Of a DNA stretch of 45,552 nucleotides, positions 8,617 to 16,827 are shown one piece after another (within the stretch, counting starts at the first letter, position 1; each line of letters begins with the position of its first letter). This stretch comes from Bacteroidota bacterium (GTDB lineage: Bacteria > Bacteroidota > Rhodothermia > Rhodothermales > Bin80). Location: positions 1 to 45,552 of the forward strand of contig JAPPNA010000041.1 in the NCBI GenBank assembly GCA_028873925.1, written 5' to 3'. Made by a program: the position numbers and the translations under genes. Below the pieces are notes generated by a model that was not told the DNA's origin, did no database searches, and saw only the letters and a program-made list of their open reading frames with translations.

Positions 8617-11600
8617 CGGTGTTGTGCTTCGTCAAGATTCATAACGGTGCTGATCACCATAGTCAGCGCAGCCAGTTCCGTCGGATTGCGGTCCTGTGGT
8701 GTGGCAGATTTACCGGCGGTCAGCAGCTGCGCAGCCCGCTCGGGAAATTCACCAAAGTGCCGCTGCTGCTCTTCCAACAGGTCTTGGAGGATTTTCAATT
8801 CGGCTCGTTTCGCATCGCGCGAGGTCAGCAGGCGGAATCCTGCACGGATGCGTGCATCATCATCATTATGGACTTCCGACAGCCTGAAGGCCATAACGCG
8901 AGCGGCCTCAACATACTGGGGATCATTCATCAGCACCAGAGACTGGAGCGGCGTGGCGGTCGGCTCCCGTTCCACCGTGCAGACGGTTCGATCCGGAGCA
9001 TCAAATATTAGCATGGCCGGCGGAGGAATAGTACGCTTCCAATAGGTATAGACGCTGCGCCGGTATACGTTGGGACCGGGGCGGTACCGGTTTTCCCCAA
9101 CCTGGTTGGCAAGGGCTTTCCAAAGGCCTGCGGGCTGATAGGGCCTGACGGGCTCGCCGTACATGGTACGATCCAGCAGTCCGCTGGCGGCCAGCGCATT
9201 GTCGCGCACCATCTCTGCGGACAGGCGTTTTCGCGGGCCGCGGGCCAGCAGCATGTTGCCTGGATCGCGCAGCTGCAGTTCTTCCGAGACGGCACTGGAC
9301 TGGCGATAGGTGGCTGAGGTTACGATTTCCTTGAGGAGTGCCTTGGTGTTCCAGTCGAGCTCTATGTACCGGATGGCCAGATAGTCCAGCAGTGCCGGAT
9401 GCGAGGGCAGGGCCCCCTGGTTGCCGAAGTCTTCAGGCGTGTGCACCAGGCCCACACTAAACAGCATCTGCCAATACCGGTTGGCGGCTACGCGCGCGGT
9501 CAGCGGATTGCTCTCATGGGTAAGCCATCTTGCCAGGCCGAGCCGGTTTCGCGGCAGATCATCCGGAAAGGACAGAATTGCCGCCGGAGTATCCGGTCCT
9601 ACCGAATCCACCGGAGCATCGTATGCGCCGCGATCCAGTACGAAGGTGGGTCGGGGTGTTTCCATCTCCTCCATGATCATGACAAACGGAATTGTCCTGA
9701 CCTGCTGTCTGACGCTGTCCAATTGGGCCGTGAGCGTCCGGTAGCGGTCATCCTGGTGCTCCCGGTAGAATTGCCTTGCGGGCGGATGTGCGGCCCCGGC
9801 CAGATGAGCGACTTCGAGATCCGTAAGCGCCCGCGTGTATATCCGCAGCTCATCCAAACGGCCGCCAGCCAGTCCGGTCAGATCTCCCCGCGTCTTCTTG
9901 CGCGGCGTAAAGTTGCCCGCCAGCAGTCCGTTGCCGTTGAGGATGCTCATTCGGCTCAATTCATCCATTTCCGCCCGAACCGGAACCTTTTGGCCGTTGA
10001 TGTACAGTGTGACCCCGTCGGCACGGCTGGATCCGTCATAGGTGGCGGCGACATGCGTCCAGGATTCAGGCGGGATACGGACAGTGGAGGTAACTACGAT
10101 TCGGTGCTCATTGTCCTGAACAAGTCGGAGTCGGAGGTAGCCATCCTGTGTTCGGGTCAAGTCATATCCGCGCCGATGCTGTTCTCCGATCCGCTTGGAC
10201 AGCAGAGCCGCATCTTTATCCTGGGTGCGTGCCCACACCCATCCGCTCAAAGTGAAGCGTGAGTACCATTCAAAATCGGCTTCTTCCCCGAGATTGATGA
10301 AGTTCACGCCATCAAATGCCATGGACTGCCCCATAAATCCTGGCTCCAGAACAGGAGATGGCAGGTCTGTTTCCAATCCCGTGTTCGCAAATGCGGGCAG
10401 CCCCGTTCTGGCGGGCGTTCTCAGGTTGGTGAGCGAATCCAGCGGCAGGTGGACAAACAGTCCCTGCTGGAGTGCCGCGGTCAGGTCAGGCTGCCAGTCG
10501 GCCGGCGGCTCGGGGACGGACCATTGATCGGCCACGGTTTCCAGAGAATCCAGCGTTCTGATGGTATTCTCCAAGGATTCTTCATAGGCCGGATCCTCCA
10601 TACGCATTGAGGGCACCGGCGACAGATCGAAATAACTGATCGGGGCCTTCTCGTCAATGCCGTTGAAGAAGGCAAACATGGAGTAGTAGTCTCGCTGGAG
10701 AACGGGATCATACTTGTGGTCATGACAGCGGGCACATTCCATGGTCAGTCCAAGGAACGCGGTAGCTGTCGTGTTGGTGCGGTCGGCCACATACTCGGTG
10801 ATATATTCGGACGGGACTACGCCTCCTTCCTGCGTTATGGCGTGATTCCGATTGAATCCTGTCGCCAGTTTCTGATCATAGGTGGCCTCCGGCAGCAGAT
10901 CGCCCGCAAGCTGCCATGTGATAAATTCGTCGTAGGGCAGATTGTTGTTGTAGGCTCGTACGACCCAGTCGCGCCATGGCCACATGGTGCGCGGCCGGTC
11001 ATCCTGGTAGCCGTGCGTGTCTGCGTACCGCGCGATATCCAGCCACATACTGGCCATCCGCTCTCCGTACGCAGGACTGGCCAGCAGCCGATCCACGATC
11101 CGTTCATAGGCCTGGGGGTCTGAATCTGCGACAAACGCATCAATGGCAGCCGGAGTTGGAGGCAGGCCGGTCAGATCAAAGGACACGCGGCGCAGGAGCC
11201 TGGCTTTGGCGGCTTCGGACGAAAACGAGAGATTCTCCGATTCCAGCCGGGCCAGAACAAAGTGATCGATGGGATTGCGTACCTGGTCTGCGCGTCTGAC
11301 TTCCGGGAGCGAGGGCTGGGCAGGCGCGGTGAACGCCCAGTGCGGCTTCCATTCGGCCCCCTGGTCGATCCATGCGCGGATCAGGGCGATTTCGTGACGG
11401 GTAAGTGTCAGCTTGCTGTCCGGGGGTGGCATGACCCAGTTCGGGTCTTCCGATGAGATATGGTCTACCAGCACGCTGGCTGCCGCGTTGTACGGCGTGA
11501 TGATCTGCAGGGTGGAATCGTCCCGACTGTAGCCGTACGCCCCTTCGCGGGTATCCAGTCTCAGGTCCGCCTGCCGGGCCCGTTCATCGGGCCCGTGGCA

Positions 11601-11783
11601 CTGGTAGCACCGGTCGGACAGAATCGGCTTTACATGCCAGTTATAGTCTACCACCTCCGGCAGGCTCACATCCGCGGCGGAGGGCCCGCAACCCGTCAAT
11701 ATGAGGATTCCCAGCGCGGCCAAGGGCCAAGGTGCTTGTTGCATAACGCGCAAATTCCGTCTCAACCGGTGATAACGGTTCAA
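8613..11783 (-). CDS. PSCyt1-DUF1549-LamG-DUF1553 lipoprotein (first gene of the operon)
   Basis: A 1056-aa predicted lipoprotein and the promoter-proximal gene of the five-gene operon. The N-terminus is basic, then hydrophobic, with lipobox ILTGC (Cys32). PSCyt1 carries CYQCH at 59-63, DUF1549 spans about 160-380 with CARCHDHKYDP, LamG about 465-680 (FDGVNFINLGEEADFEW, ESWTHVAATYDGSSRADG), and DUF1553 about 745-1000 (SNPLTARVAANRYWQMLFS). It ends in GTGA overlap with the next gene. The three PSCyt1 proteins share order and motifs, so the operon grew by tandem duplication, with loss or non-acquisition of LamG in the last copy. Haem attachment and glycan binding are predictions from motif and domain type only. 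Confidence 0.9.
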   Translation of the reverse strand: MNRYHRLRRNLRVMQQAPWPLAALGILILTGCGPSAADVSLPEVVDYNWHVKPILSDRCYQCHGPDERARQADLRLDTREGAYGYSRDDSTLQIITPYNAAASVLVDHISSEDPNWVMPPPDSKLTLTRHEIALIRAWIDQGAEWKPHWAFTAPAQPSLPEVRRADQVRNPIDHFVLARLESENLSFSSEAAKARLLRRVSFDLTGLPPTPAAIDAFVADSDPQAYERIVDRLLASPAYGERMASMWLDIARYADTHGYQDDRPRTMWPWRDWVVRAYNNNLPYDEFITWQLAGDLLPEATYDQKLATGFNRNHAITQEGGVVPSEYITEYVADRTNTTATAFLGLTMECARCHDHKYDPVLQRDYYSMFAFFNGIDEKAPISYFDLSPVPSMRMEDPAYEESLENTIRTLDSLETVADQWSVPEPPADWQPDLTAALQQGLFVHLPLDSLTNLRTPARTGLPAFANTGLETDLPSPVLEPGFMGQSMAFDGVNFINLGEEADFEWYSRFTLSGWVWARTQDKDAALLSKRIGEQHRRGYDLTRTQDGYLRLRLVQDNEHRIVVTSTVRIPPESWTHVAATYDGSSRADGVTLYINGQKVPVRAEMDELSRMSILNGNGLLAGNFTPRKKTRGDLTGLAGGRLDELRIYTRALTDLEVAHLAGAAHPPARQFYREHQDDRYRTLTAQLDSVRQQVRTIPFVMIMEEMETPRPTFVLDRGAYDAPVDSVGPDTPAAILSFPDDLPRNRLGLARWLTHESNPLTARVAANRYWQMLFSVGLVHTPEDFGNQGALPSHPALLDYLAIRYIELDWNTKALLKEIVTSATYRQSSAVSEELQLRDPGNMLLARGPRKRLSAEMVRDNALAASGLLDRTMYGEPVRPYQPAGLWKALANQVGENRYRPGPNVYRRSVYTYWKRTIPPPAMLIFDAPDRTVCTVEREPTATPLQSLVLMNDPQYVEAARVMAFRLSEVHNDDDARIRAGFRLLTSRDAKRAELKILQDLLEEQQRHFGEFPERAAQLLTAGKSATPQDRNPTELAALTMVISTVMNLDEAQHR

Positions 11784-12028
11784 CTGAGCAATTTAGAGAT
11801 TTACCCCAAAGGCTTCAACCAAGCCCCAACGCACGCGGCTGGGACAACCATTGAGCGACGACCTTCCAGGCCGCCACGCGGGCTCCTGACAGGGGCCAGC
11901 GCACGGCGTTATGAGTCCCGCGCCGCCCGGTTGCGGAATCTATGCAGCATTACGGCTGGTCGGTTCCCGTATCCGGGAAGGCTTCTGTATCAAATGCTCA
12001 CCGCAGTTGACAGCGGCAAACAGCCGGG
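11784..12028. other. Intergenic region upstream of the PSCyt1/DUF1501 operon
   Basis: This lies between the first gene of the minus-strand operon and the left border of restriction-modification repeat A. It must contain the operon promoter if there is one here, but no convincing -35/-10 pair was seen. No coding remnant was recognised. The non-coding stretch continues to 12260 inside the repeat. Confidence 0.4.
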
Positions 12029-12260
12029 TGCGCACCATTGGATGATGTCTGTGCTGGAGTTGATCGGATCGGCCGTTTCCTGCTCAGTCAGAATTGTACT
12101 CAATGGTGTGTTGGGTGAAGCACTTGAGCCGTATCGGGGAGCATCCGGGCACTGGCGACAGCAGGTCTTACCCGGTGCGTTACTTGTACAGGTGCGTGCA
12201 TCAGGCCGCCAGGTTGACTATGGGGCCCTGGAAGGTCAGGCTGCTCCGATTGTCGGGCAC

Positions 12261-15200
12261 CTACCGGATAGGCCATCCGCCGTGTGCACTGATCGCAGGG
12301 TCAATCTCTGTCATGATCCGATTGGTTTCGGCGAGTGCAGCGCAGAGCCGCTGGTAATGCTGAATATCGTCAAAGGACAGTGTTCTGTTCTTTCTGGATT
12401 TGAGCCACAGCTGCGCAGGCCTGTATCCTGCGATCACGCAATCCCAGGTTTCCGGCGTAATGCCTTCAAAGTACTGTTGGCCGTTGATCCAGACCCTGTT
12501 CACGGAGGTTCCGAGCAGGGTGGGCTCGTGCCTGGGAACATGCGCCACCAGGTTGCTGCCGGTACAGGGGAACCGTGGCAATTCAGAACCGACAGCTTCC
12601 ATCAGGTGCAGCGAGACAAGGCGGTTGCCAAGACTGACCATCCTCCAAAACAACTCGGCACTGGAGGTGACTGGAATCCGCGGGAAGTCCATTTTCAGCA
12701 GATCTGCGTATCGCCTGCGATATTCGGGGCTGTGCAGGATGGCGTAGATGTAGTGAAATGCATCCGCGGGACCGATCTCCCCGGAATTCTCCTGTTCAAG
12801 AAACGTGAGGCCTGTTTTTTCGCTTAAGGCGGCCATAAATTCACGGTGCAAATTCACCTCCTGATCATTCCTGTCCCACGGCACGGCTACATGCAGCGGC
12901 ATGACGTATGCGCCCCCCTTGCTGCTGAAGGTAGCACGGAAGTCCACCAGTTCGTCCGCAGCAAACACATGGTTGAAGACACCCTCCGCCACCTGACGCA
13001 CACTGATCAGGGCGCGATTGGGCCGGTTTGCCATACTGCGCATAATGGCTGGCCTGGGCATACAATGGAATCCCCGGGTCCGGCCCGTATAGTAGGTGTA
13101 TCGTGTGTCAAACGGACGATACAAGATAGGGGTCACATGCTGATCAGGATCAGGGTGATCGGTGACATCCTTTTGGGCCAGATGCACTTTCCAATCCCGG
13201 ACATCTTTGCGCAATCGGTACTTGCGGCGGGCCTCTTCCACATCAAGCCGGGTAAAATCCCTGACGATGCGTCGGATGTCCTTTGCCGTGAACCGGATGG
13301 TGAAGCTGTCGCGGGCAGTTACGATGCCTGCAGAGTACTGCCTGAAGATATCGGTGAGACGCCAGCCCTGTTCGTATTCATGCCATCTGCTTTCGGACTG
13401 CGGCACAAACAGATAAAACGGGGGCTGCGGAGTGATTTGCTGCCACTGGGTCTGCTGAAAGGTCGCATTTGACAGCCAGGAGTACTTGTGATGGCGGGAT
13501 CCCCAAAGGTCACAGTGATAGAGTTTTGCTGTAGGGTGTCGTCTGTCGGGGTATTTGATGAACAACCCGACAGCAATACCCTGCTGAATATCAAAAACGT
13601 TGTCATCCCTGCTTCCGTCGGGCGAGCGTTCCTTTTTTCGGGCATTGCCGTGCAGATCCAGCACATAGATCTCATCGAACGTCTCCAGGAGGCTGTGGCG
13701 CATGCCTCTGAATGTGGGGTTATCCAGATACGCGTGGTTGGTCACAAACCCAATGATCCCCTGTCCGGTACGTTCAATGCGCCACTGGGCAAAGCGGATG
13801 AACTTTACATAGTCGTCATTGAGCCACTTAGGATTGCGCTCGTTCAGTTTCTCCCCATTGACATGAAAGTAAGATCCCGTAACGGAGAGGCCATCTTTGC
13901 CTCTGAGCAGGTTCCGGATCCATTCTCCCTTATTGGCCGAATGGCCTGAATAGGGGGGATTGCCAATGACTACCATAACCGGCGTATCCATCTTGACCCG
14001 GTTGGCACTGGCCGCCTCCTTAGCAATTTCATGCGCAAAAAACAGCGGCCCATGATCGGACGACTCGCGGGCAGGTTCCAAGGTGTTGGTCAGGAACATG
14101 TTCAGCCGTTCGCCGGCTGACAGGCGGTCCGATTGGTCTCCATCACCAAGCTCAAGGGCAATCTTGAGGTGGCCGATGACATACGGCGCAATAAGCAGTT
14201 CAAAGCCGTGCAATCGCGGCAGGAGGTGCCGCTGCACGTATTCAGGCCAGGCACCGCCCAATCCCCGATTGTGTACGGTTTGGCGAATCAGCAGGATTGC
14301 TTCCCGCAGGAAAGTACCCGTACCCGCGGCGGGGTCCAGGATAACCACCTCATTATCGTCATCAATCTGGATTGCCAATCCGTCGGGAAGATCAAAATGC
14401 TGTTGCAGGATCTGATCTACGCATCGGACGATATAAGTGACCACCGGTCGAGGCGTATAGTAGACACCGCGTTGTTCCCGCAATTCAGGATCATAGGCTG
14501 CCAGGAAATCCTCATAGAAGTGGATGATCGGATCCTGTTGTTCGGTGCGGCTGCCAGAGTTATGTAAAATTTTGGCCATGTCAGCTCGCTCCAGCAACAA
14601 AGCGATATCGTCCACAATCCAGGAGACACGCGGATCGACTTTCGGGCCGACTGTTGTGTACATCACCTCCTGCAGGAACGGAGTCGTGGGTATGAATGTG
14701 GCTGTTTGCCTTGTAAAGGGCTGGCCGTTGTCCTGCAGGCACCGCGCAGCGAAAAGCCCGTAGGTTGCAGTCTGCGCCTGCATGTCAGCGAATGCCTGCC
14801 GGGATAGATTTGCTATGAGAACACGCCGATAGCTTTCAAGAAGCTGCCGCATGGCATCGGACTGATTCCCGTTACCGAGGATACGCTCCACAGCCTCTTT
14901 GAGCAGTCTGGCCTTCATGGCCAGTTGCCGGGCCAACTCGTATGAACTGTCAACCACCGGCACGGACTGTGCGAGGAACTGAATCAGCAGCCGGGCTAGG
15001 GGTCGCTTTGCAGCGGGATCAATTTCAATATCGCCAACGGCTGTCATGCCGCCAAGGCGCACATCCTTTTGGAGTTGTCCGCGCACATACCACTTGAAGT
15101 TCAGGGGAGTCGCGAGCATCAGATTGGGCAGTCCATCCCTGTACCGCTTCAGTTGTGATGTGTGGAATGCCTTCTCAAGGTCTGAGCCCAGGGTCTTGCA

Positions 15201-15458
15201 TTCAATATGCCCGATAGTAACCTTTGACTGCACGATAGCGAGATCCGGAGCACCGGCCGCGACACGGGCAGGTTCGTTGACGATCGTAACGGATCCGACG
15301 GAGTTGGTGGCCACCGCGTCAAGCAACTCCATGAGCGCACGGCGATAGCTGTGCTCGGTGGCCTGTCCGGTTGCATAGACCTCGGCAATGGACCGGCAGT
15401 AGACCTTAATCGCGTGACCAATCTGCTTGCTTGAGAGGAATTTCTCCATATCCGTCAT
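12261..15458 (-). CDS. Type IIG/ISP-like restriction-modification fusion enzyme, copy A
   Basis: A single 1065-aa polypeptide that appears to combine DNA cleavage, adenine methylation and target recognition. An N-terminal PD-(D/E)xK-type nuclease is suggested by Asp72 and the ECK triad at residues 86-88. A gamma-type N6-adenine methyltransferase follows, with motif X-like GVYYTPRPVV (331-340), motif I DPAAGTGTF (375-383) and catalytic motif IV NPPY (500-503). The remaining roughly 500 residues match the expected position of the specificity region (type ISP C-terminal style). No helicase motifs lie between nuclease and methyltransferase, so it is shorter than classical type ISP enzymes such as LlaGI and closer to type IIG architecture. 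The frame starts at ATG 15458, with ATG 15449 as an alternative. No separate specificity subunit or methylase lies next to it. Copy B encodes the same protein. Confidence 0.85.
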   Translation of the reverse strand: MTDMEKFLSSKQIGHAIKVYCRSIAEVYATGQATEHSYRRALMELLDAVATNSVGSVTIVNEPARVAAGAPDLAIVQSKVTIGHIECKTLGSDLEKAFHTSQLKRYRDGLPNLMLATPLNFKWYVRGQLQKDVRLGGMTAVGDIEIDPAAKRPLARLLIQFLAQSVPVVDSSYELARQLAMKARLLKEAVERILGNGNQSDAMRQLLESYRRVLIANLSRQAFADMQAQTATYGLFAARCLQDNGQPFTRQTATFIPTTPFLQEVMYTTVGPKVDPRVSWIVDDIALLLERADMAKILHNSGSRTEQQDPIIHFYEDFLAAYDPELREQRGVYYTPRPVVTYIVRCVDQILQQHFDLPDGLAIQIDDDNEVVILDPAAGTGTFLREAILLIRQTVHNRGLGGAWPEYVQRHLLPRLHGFELLIAPYVIGHLKIALELGDGDQSDRLSAGERLNMFLTNTLEPARESSDHGPLFFAHEIAKEAASANRVKMDTPVMVVIGNPPYSGHSANKGEWIRNLLRGKDGLSVTGSYFHVNGEKLNERNPKWLNDDYVKFIRFAQWRIERTGQGIIGFVTNHAYLDNPTFRGMRHSLLETFDEIYVLDLHGNARKKERSPDGSRDDNVFDIQQGIAVGLFIKYPDRRHPTAKLYHCDLWGSRHHKYSWLSNATFQQTQWQQITPQPPFYLFVPQSESRWHEYEQGWRLTDIFRQYSAGIVTARDSFTIRFTAKDIRRIVRDFTRLDVEEARRKYRLRKDVRDWKVHLAQKDVTDHPDPDQHVTPILYRPFDTRYTYYTGRTRGFHCMPRPAIMRSMANRPNRALISVRQVAEGVFNHVFAADELVDFRATFSSKGGAYVMPLHVAVPWDRNDQEVNLHREFMAALSEKTGLTFLEQENSGEIGPADAFHYIYAILHSPEYRRRYADLLKMDFPRIPVTSSAELFWRMVSLGNRLVSLHLMEAVGSELPRFPCTGSNLVAHVPRHEPTLLGTSVNRVWINGQQYFEGITPETWDCVIAGYRPAQLWLKSRKNRTLSFDDIQHYQRLCAALAETNRIMTEIDPAISAHGGWPIR

Positions 15459-15570
15459 TCAGGTCAGCCAGCCACATCCAATATACTTAGGAAGCGCCAA
15501 TAGGCCCGAAGGAATCGATGCCAGCACCCGGGACCCCAACACTTCAAAATCCCTATGTCTGTGCGATCCG

Positions 15571-15606
15571 GGGAGGCAGGCCTCCCATCCTCAACGAGCA
15601 GGATGG
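15571..15606. promoter_or_regulatory. Two adjacent inverted repeats upstream of the RM gene (copy A)
   Basis: About 115-150 bp upstream of the RM start codon there are two perfect 7-bp stems. GGGAGGC and GCCTCCC (15571-15577, 15580-15586) are separated by two bases. CCATCCT and AGGATGG (15585-15591, 15600-15606) are separated by eight bases. They share two bases, so they cannot both form fully as hairpins. Adjacent palindromes upstream of a lone restriction-modification gene could be an operator or an RNA structure. This is inference, as no C-protein gene is visible. Confidence 0.35.
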
Positions 15607-15675
15607 CCCGGCACCCATGGGTGGACACGGCTGTAGGATGCAGATCCCACCTGAAGGCAATCATCGTGCGCCATT

Positions 15676-16594
15676 CGGGCGGTGCCCCGGATTCAGTTGG
15701 TTAACAGGTGAGGCGACCTGCGGGGCAGCTCGGGCCCTCGGGCCGCGATGCCATCTGCGGGAACCCTGCGACAGCCTCACCTTGAACGCCCCGGTGCTGG
15801 ACTGAAGGTAGTAGAGCCCATCGGGGGAGGCCCGCCTTTCATCTGTGACGGAGTGTGCGAATAACACCCGTTCGACCGATCGGTCGGCTGGTACCGAAGT
15901 TCGATGGCCCGCCGGTCAGCATGGATAAGATGGAGCGGGGCATTGTCGCAGAAGCTGCCGGGCAGTGAGTGCAATGGACACCGATGTTCTTGTCCGGTTT
16001 TCCGCAAATGATGATCGGTATAAGCTGCTAGGGGGCTGCCGGACTCGCTCTCAGCCGGACAACCGGACTATGTGTGCCGCCGTGTCGGACTTAACTGGGT
16101 CCTGAAGCGCTCTGAGGGGTTTTCAAGAGGTCGGATCGCGAACATTCCTGAAGATCCTGCCAGCTCTGAGGAACTGGTAATAGAGAGTGCCGCGGATGCC
16201 TTGTTTGCGACAGAGTGCTTTTGAACGGATGCCATTAGCATTCGGATTTAGTGGGGGATGATCGCCGCACTGCAGAGCACTGCTGTGCATATCTGTGACA
16301 ATTCCGCGTAATTGGAGCTTTGAAACGATGTTACAGGGACTGGAAGCGGGCATCCGATCACCGGGCTTCTTGGCACTCTTACAGTTCACAGTGACAGCCT
16401 GAGCGGCCGCCGTATCGCTGCGGGAACTGATGGATTGACCCCTGCTCAACCTGAAATGAATCCGTGTTTGCATGTGCGCGTGAAGTATCGGCAATTCCCT
16501 GAACACCCGTAAATCGTTCGCCGGAGGGGTAATGGGCAACGGGTGCGGTATTCGGCCACTCGGGATGGCCGGTGGTTGCGAGGTAGGCTACCAA
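15676..16594. repeat. Dispersed diverged repeat X1 (with vapBC remnant)
   Basis: This spacer between the two RM copies is paralogous to 25086-26269. Shared landmarks in order: ATTCAGTTGGTTAACAGGTG, the block around 15764-15826, ATCTGTGACGGAG, the vapBC remnant, ACATCTGTGACAAT-like sequence, and the end block GGGATGGCCGGTGGTTGCGA. X1 lacks about 360 bp present in the other copy, with the junction at a CGCCTTT heptamer (15833-15839). It runs directly into the left border of RM copy B. Confidence 0.8.
15912..16224 (+). pseudogene. Degenerate vapBC toxin-antitoxin module (copy in X1)
   Basis: The remnant begins with the end of an AbrB-type antitoxin reading frame (DKMERGIVAEAAGQ then TGA at 15966-15968). 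A PIN-domain toxin start follows directly (MDTDVLVRF from 15974, the VapC signature with the first acidic residue). Further on, in a different frame, NWVLKRSEGFSRGRIANI at 16093-16146 matches the usual VapC helix block (WVLRSxYGFSRxxIAxxL), followed by EDPASSEELVIESAADALF and a stop at 16222. The N-terminal DNA-binding half of the antitoxin is absent, lost in the 360-bp deletion described for this repeat. Frameshifts make the toxin non-functional. The identification rests on motif resemblance. Confidence 0.7.
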
Positions 16595-16595
16595 G
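16225..16595. other. Non-coding remainder of X1
   Basis: No gene is recognised here. The sequence is alignable by eye with 25998-26269, with conserved blocks GAACACCCGTAAATCGTTCG and GGGATGGCCGGTGGTTGCGA, but it is not coding in a shared frame. It probably represents the decayed downstream part of the original vapBC-bearing segment. Confidence 0.5.
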
Positions 16596-16827
16596 TGCGC
16601 GCCATTGGGCGAGGTCTATGCCGGAGTTGATTGGATCGGCCGTTTCCTGCTCAGGCAGAATTGTACTCAATGGTGTGTTGGGTGAAGCACTTGAGTCGTA
16701 TCGGGGAGCATCCGGGCATTATCAATAGCAGGTCTTACCCGGTGCGTTACTTGTACAGGTGCGTGCATCAGGCCGCCAGGTTGACTATGGGGCCCTGGAA
16801 GGTCAGGCTGCTCCGATTGTCGGGCAC

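Larger units (their letters stand above)
12029..15671. repeat. Restriction-modification direct repeat, copy A
   Basis: Copy A of a duplicated unit of about 3.64 kb; copy B is offset by exactly 4567 bp. From about 12160 to 15634 I see no difference from copy B. To the left (12029-12159) there are many substitutions, for example GGCACTGGCGACAG here against GGCATTATCAATAG in copy B. To the right (15635-15671) there are at least three before similarity ends. Both borders carry the hexamer GTGCGC followed by a related sequence. The unit contains the whole 1065-aa gene, about 100 bp of its downstream sequence that is identical, and about 200 bp upstream. Confidence 0.9.

Noticed and set aside
11460-12827. 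A 455-codon plus-strand open frame opposite the RM gene end and the first operon gene
   Set aside because: It crosses the repeat border and lies antisense to two genes with clear domain content. Its translation has no recognisable motif, and its second half recurs in copy B only because the DNA is duplicated.
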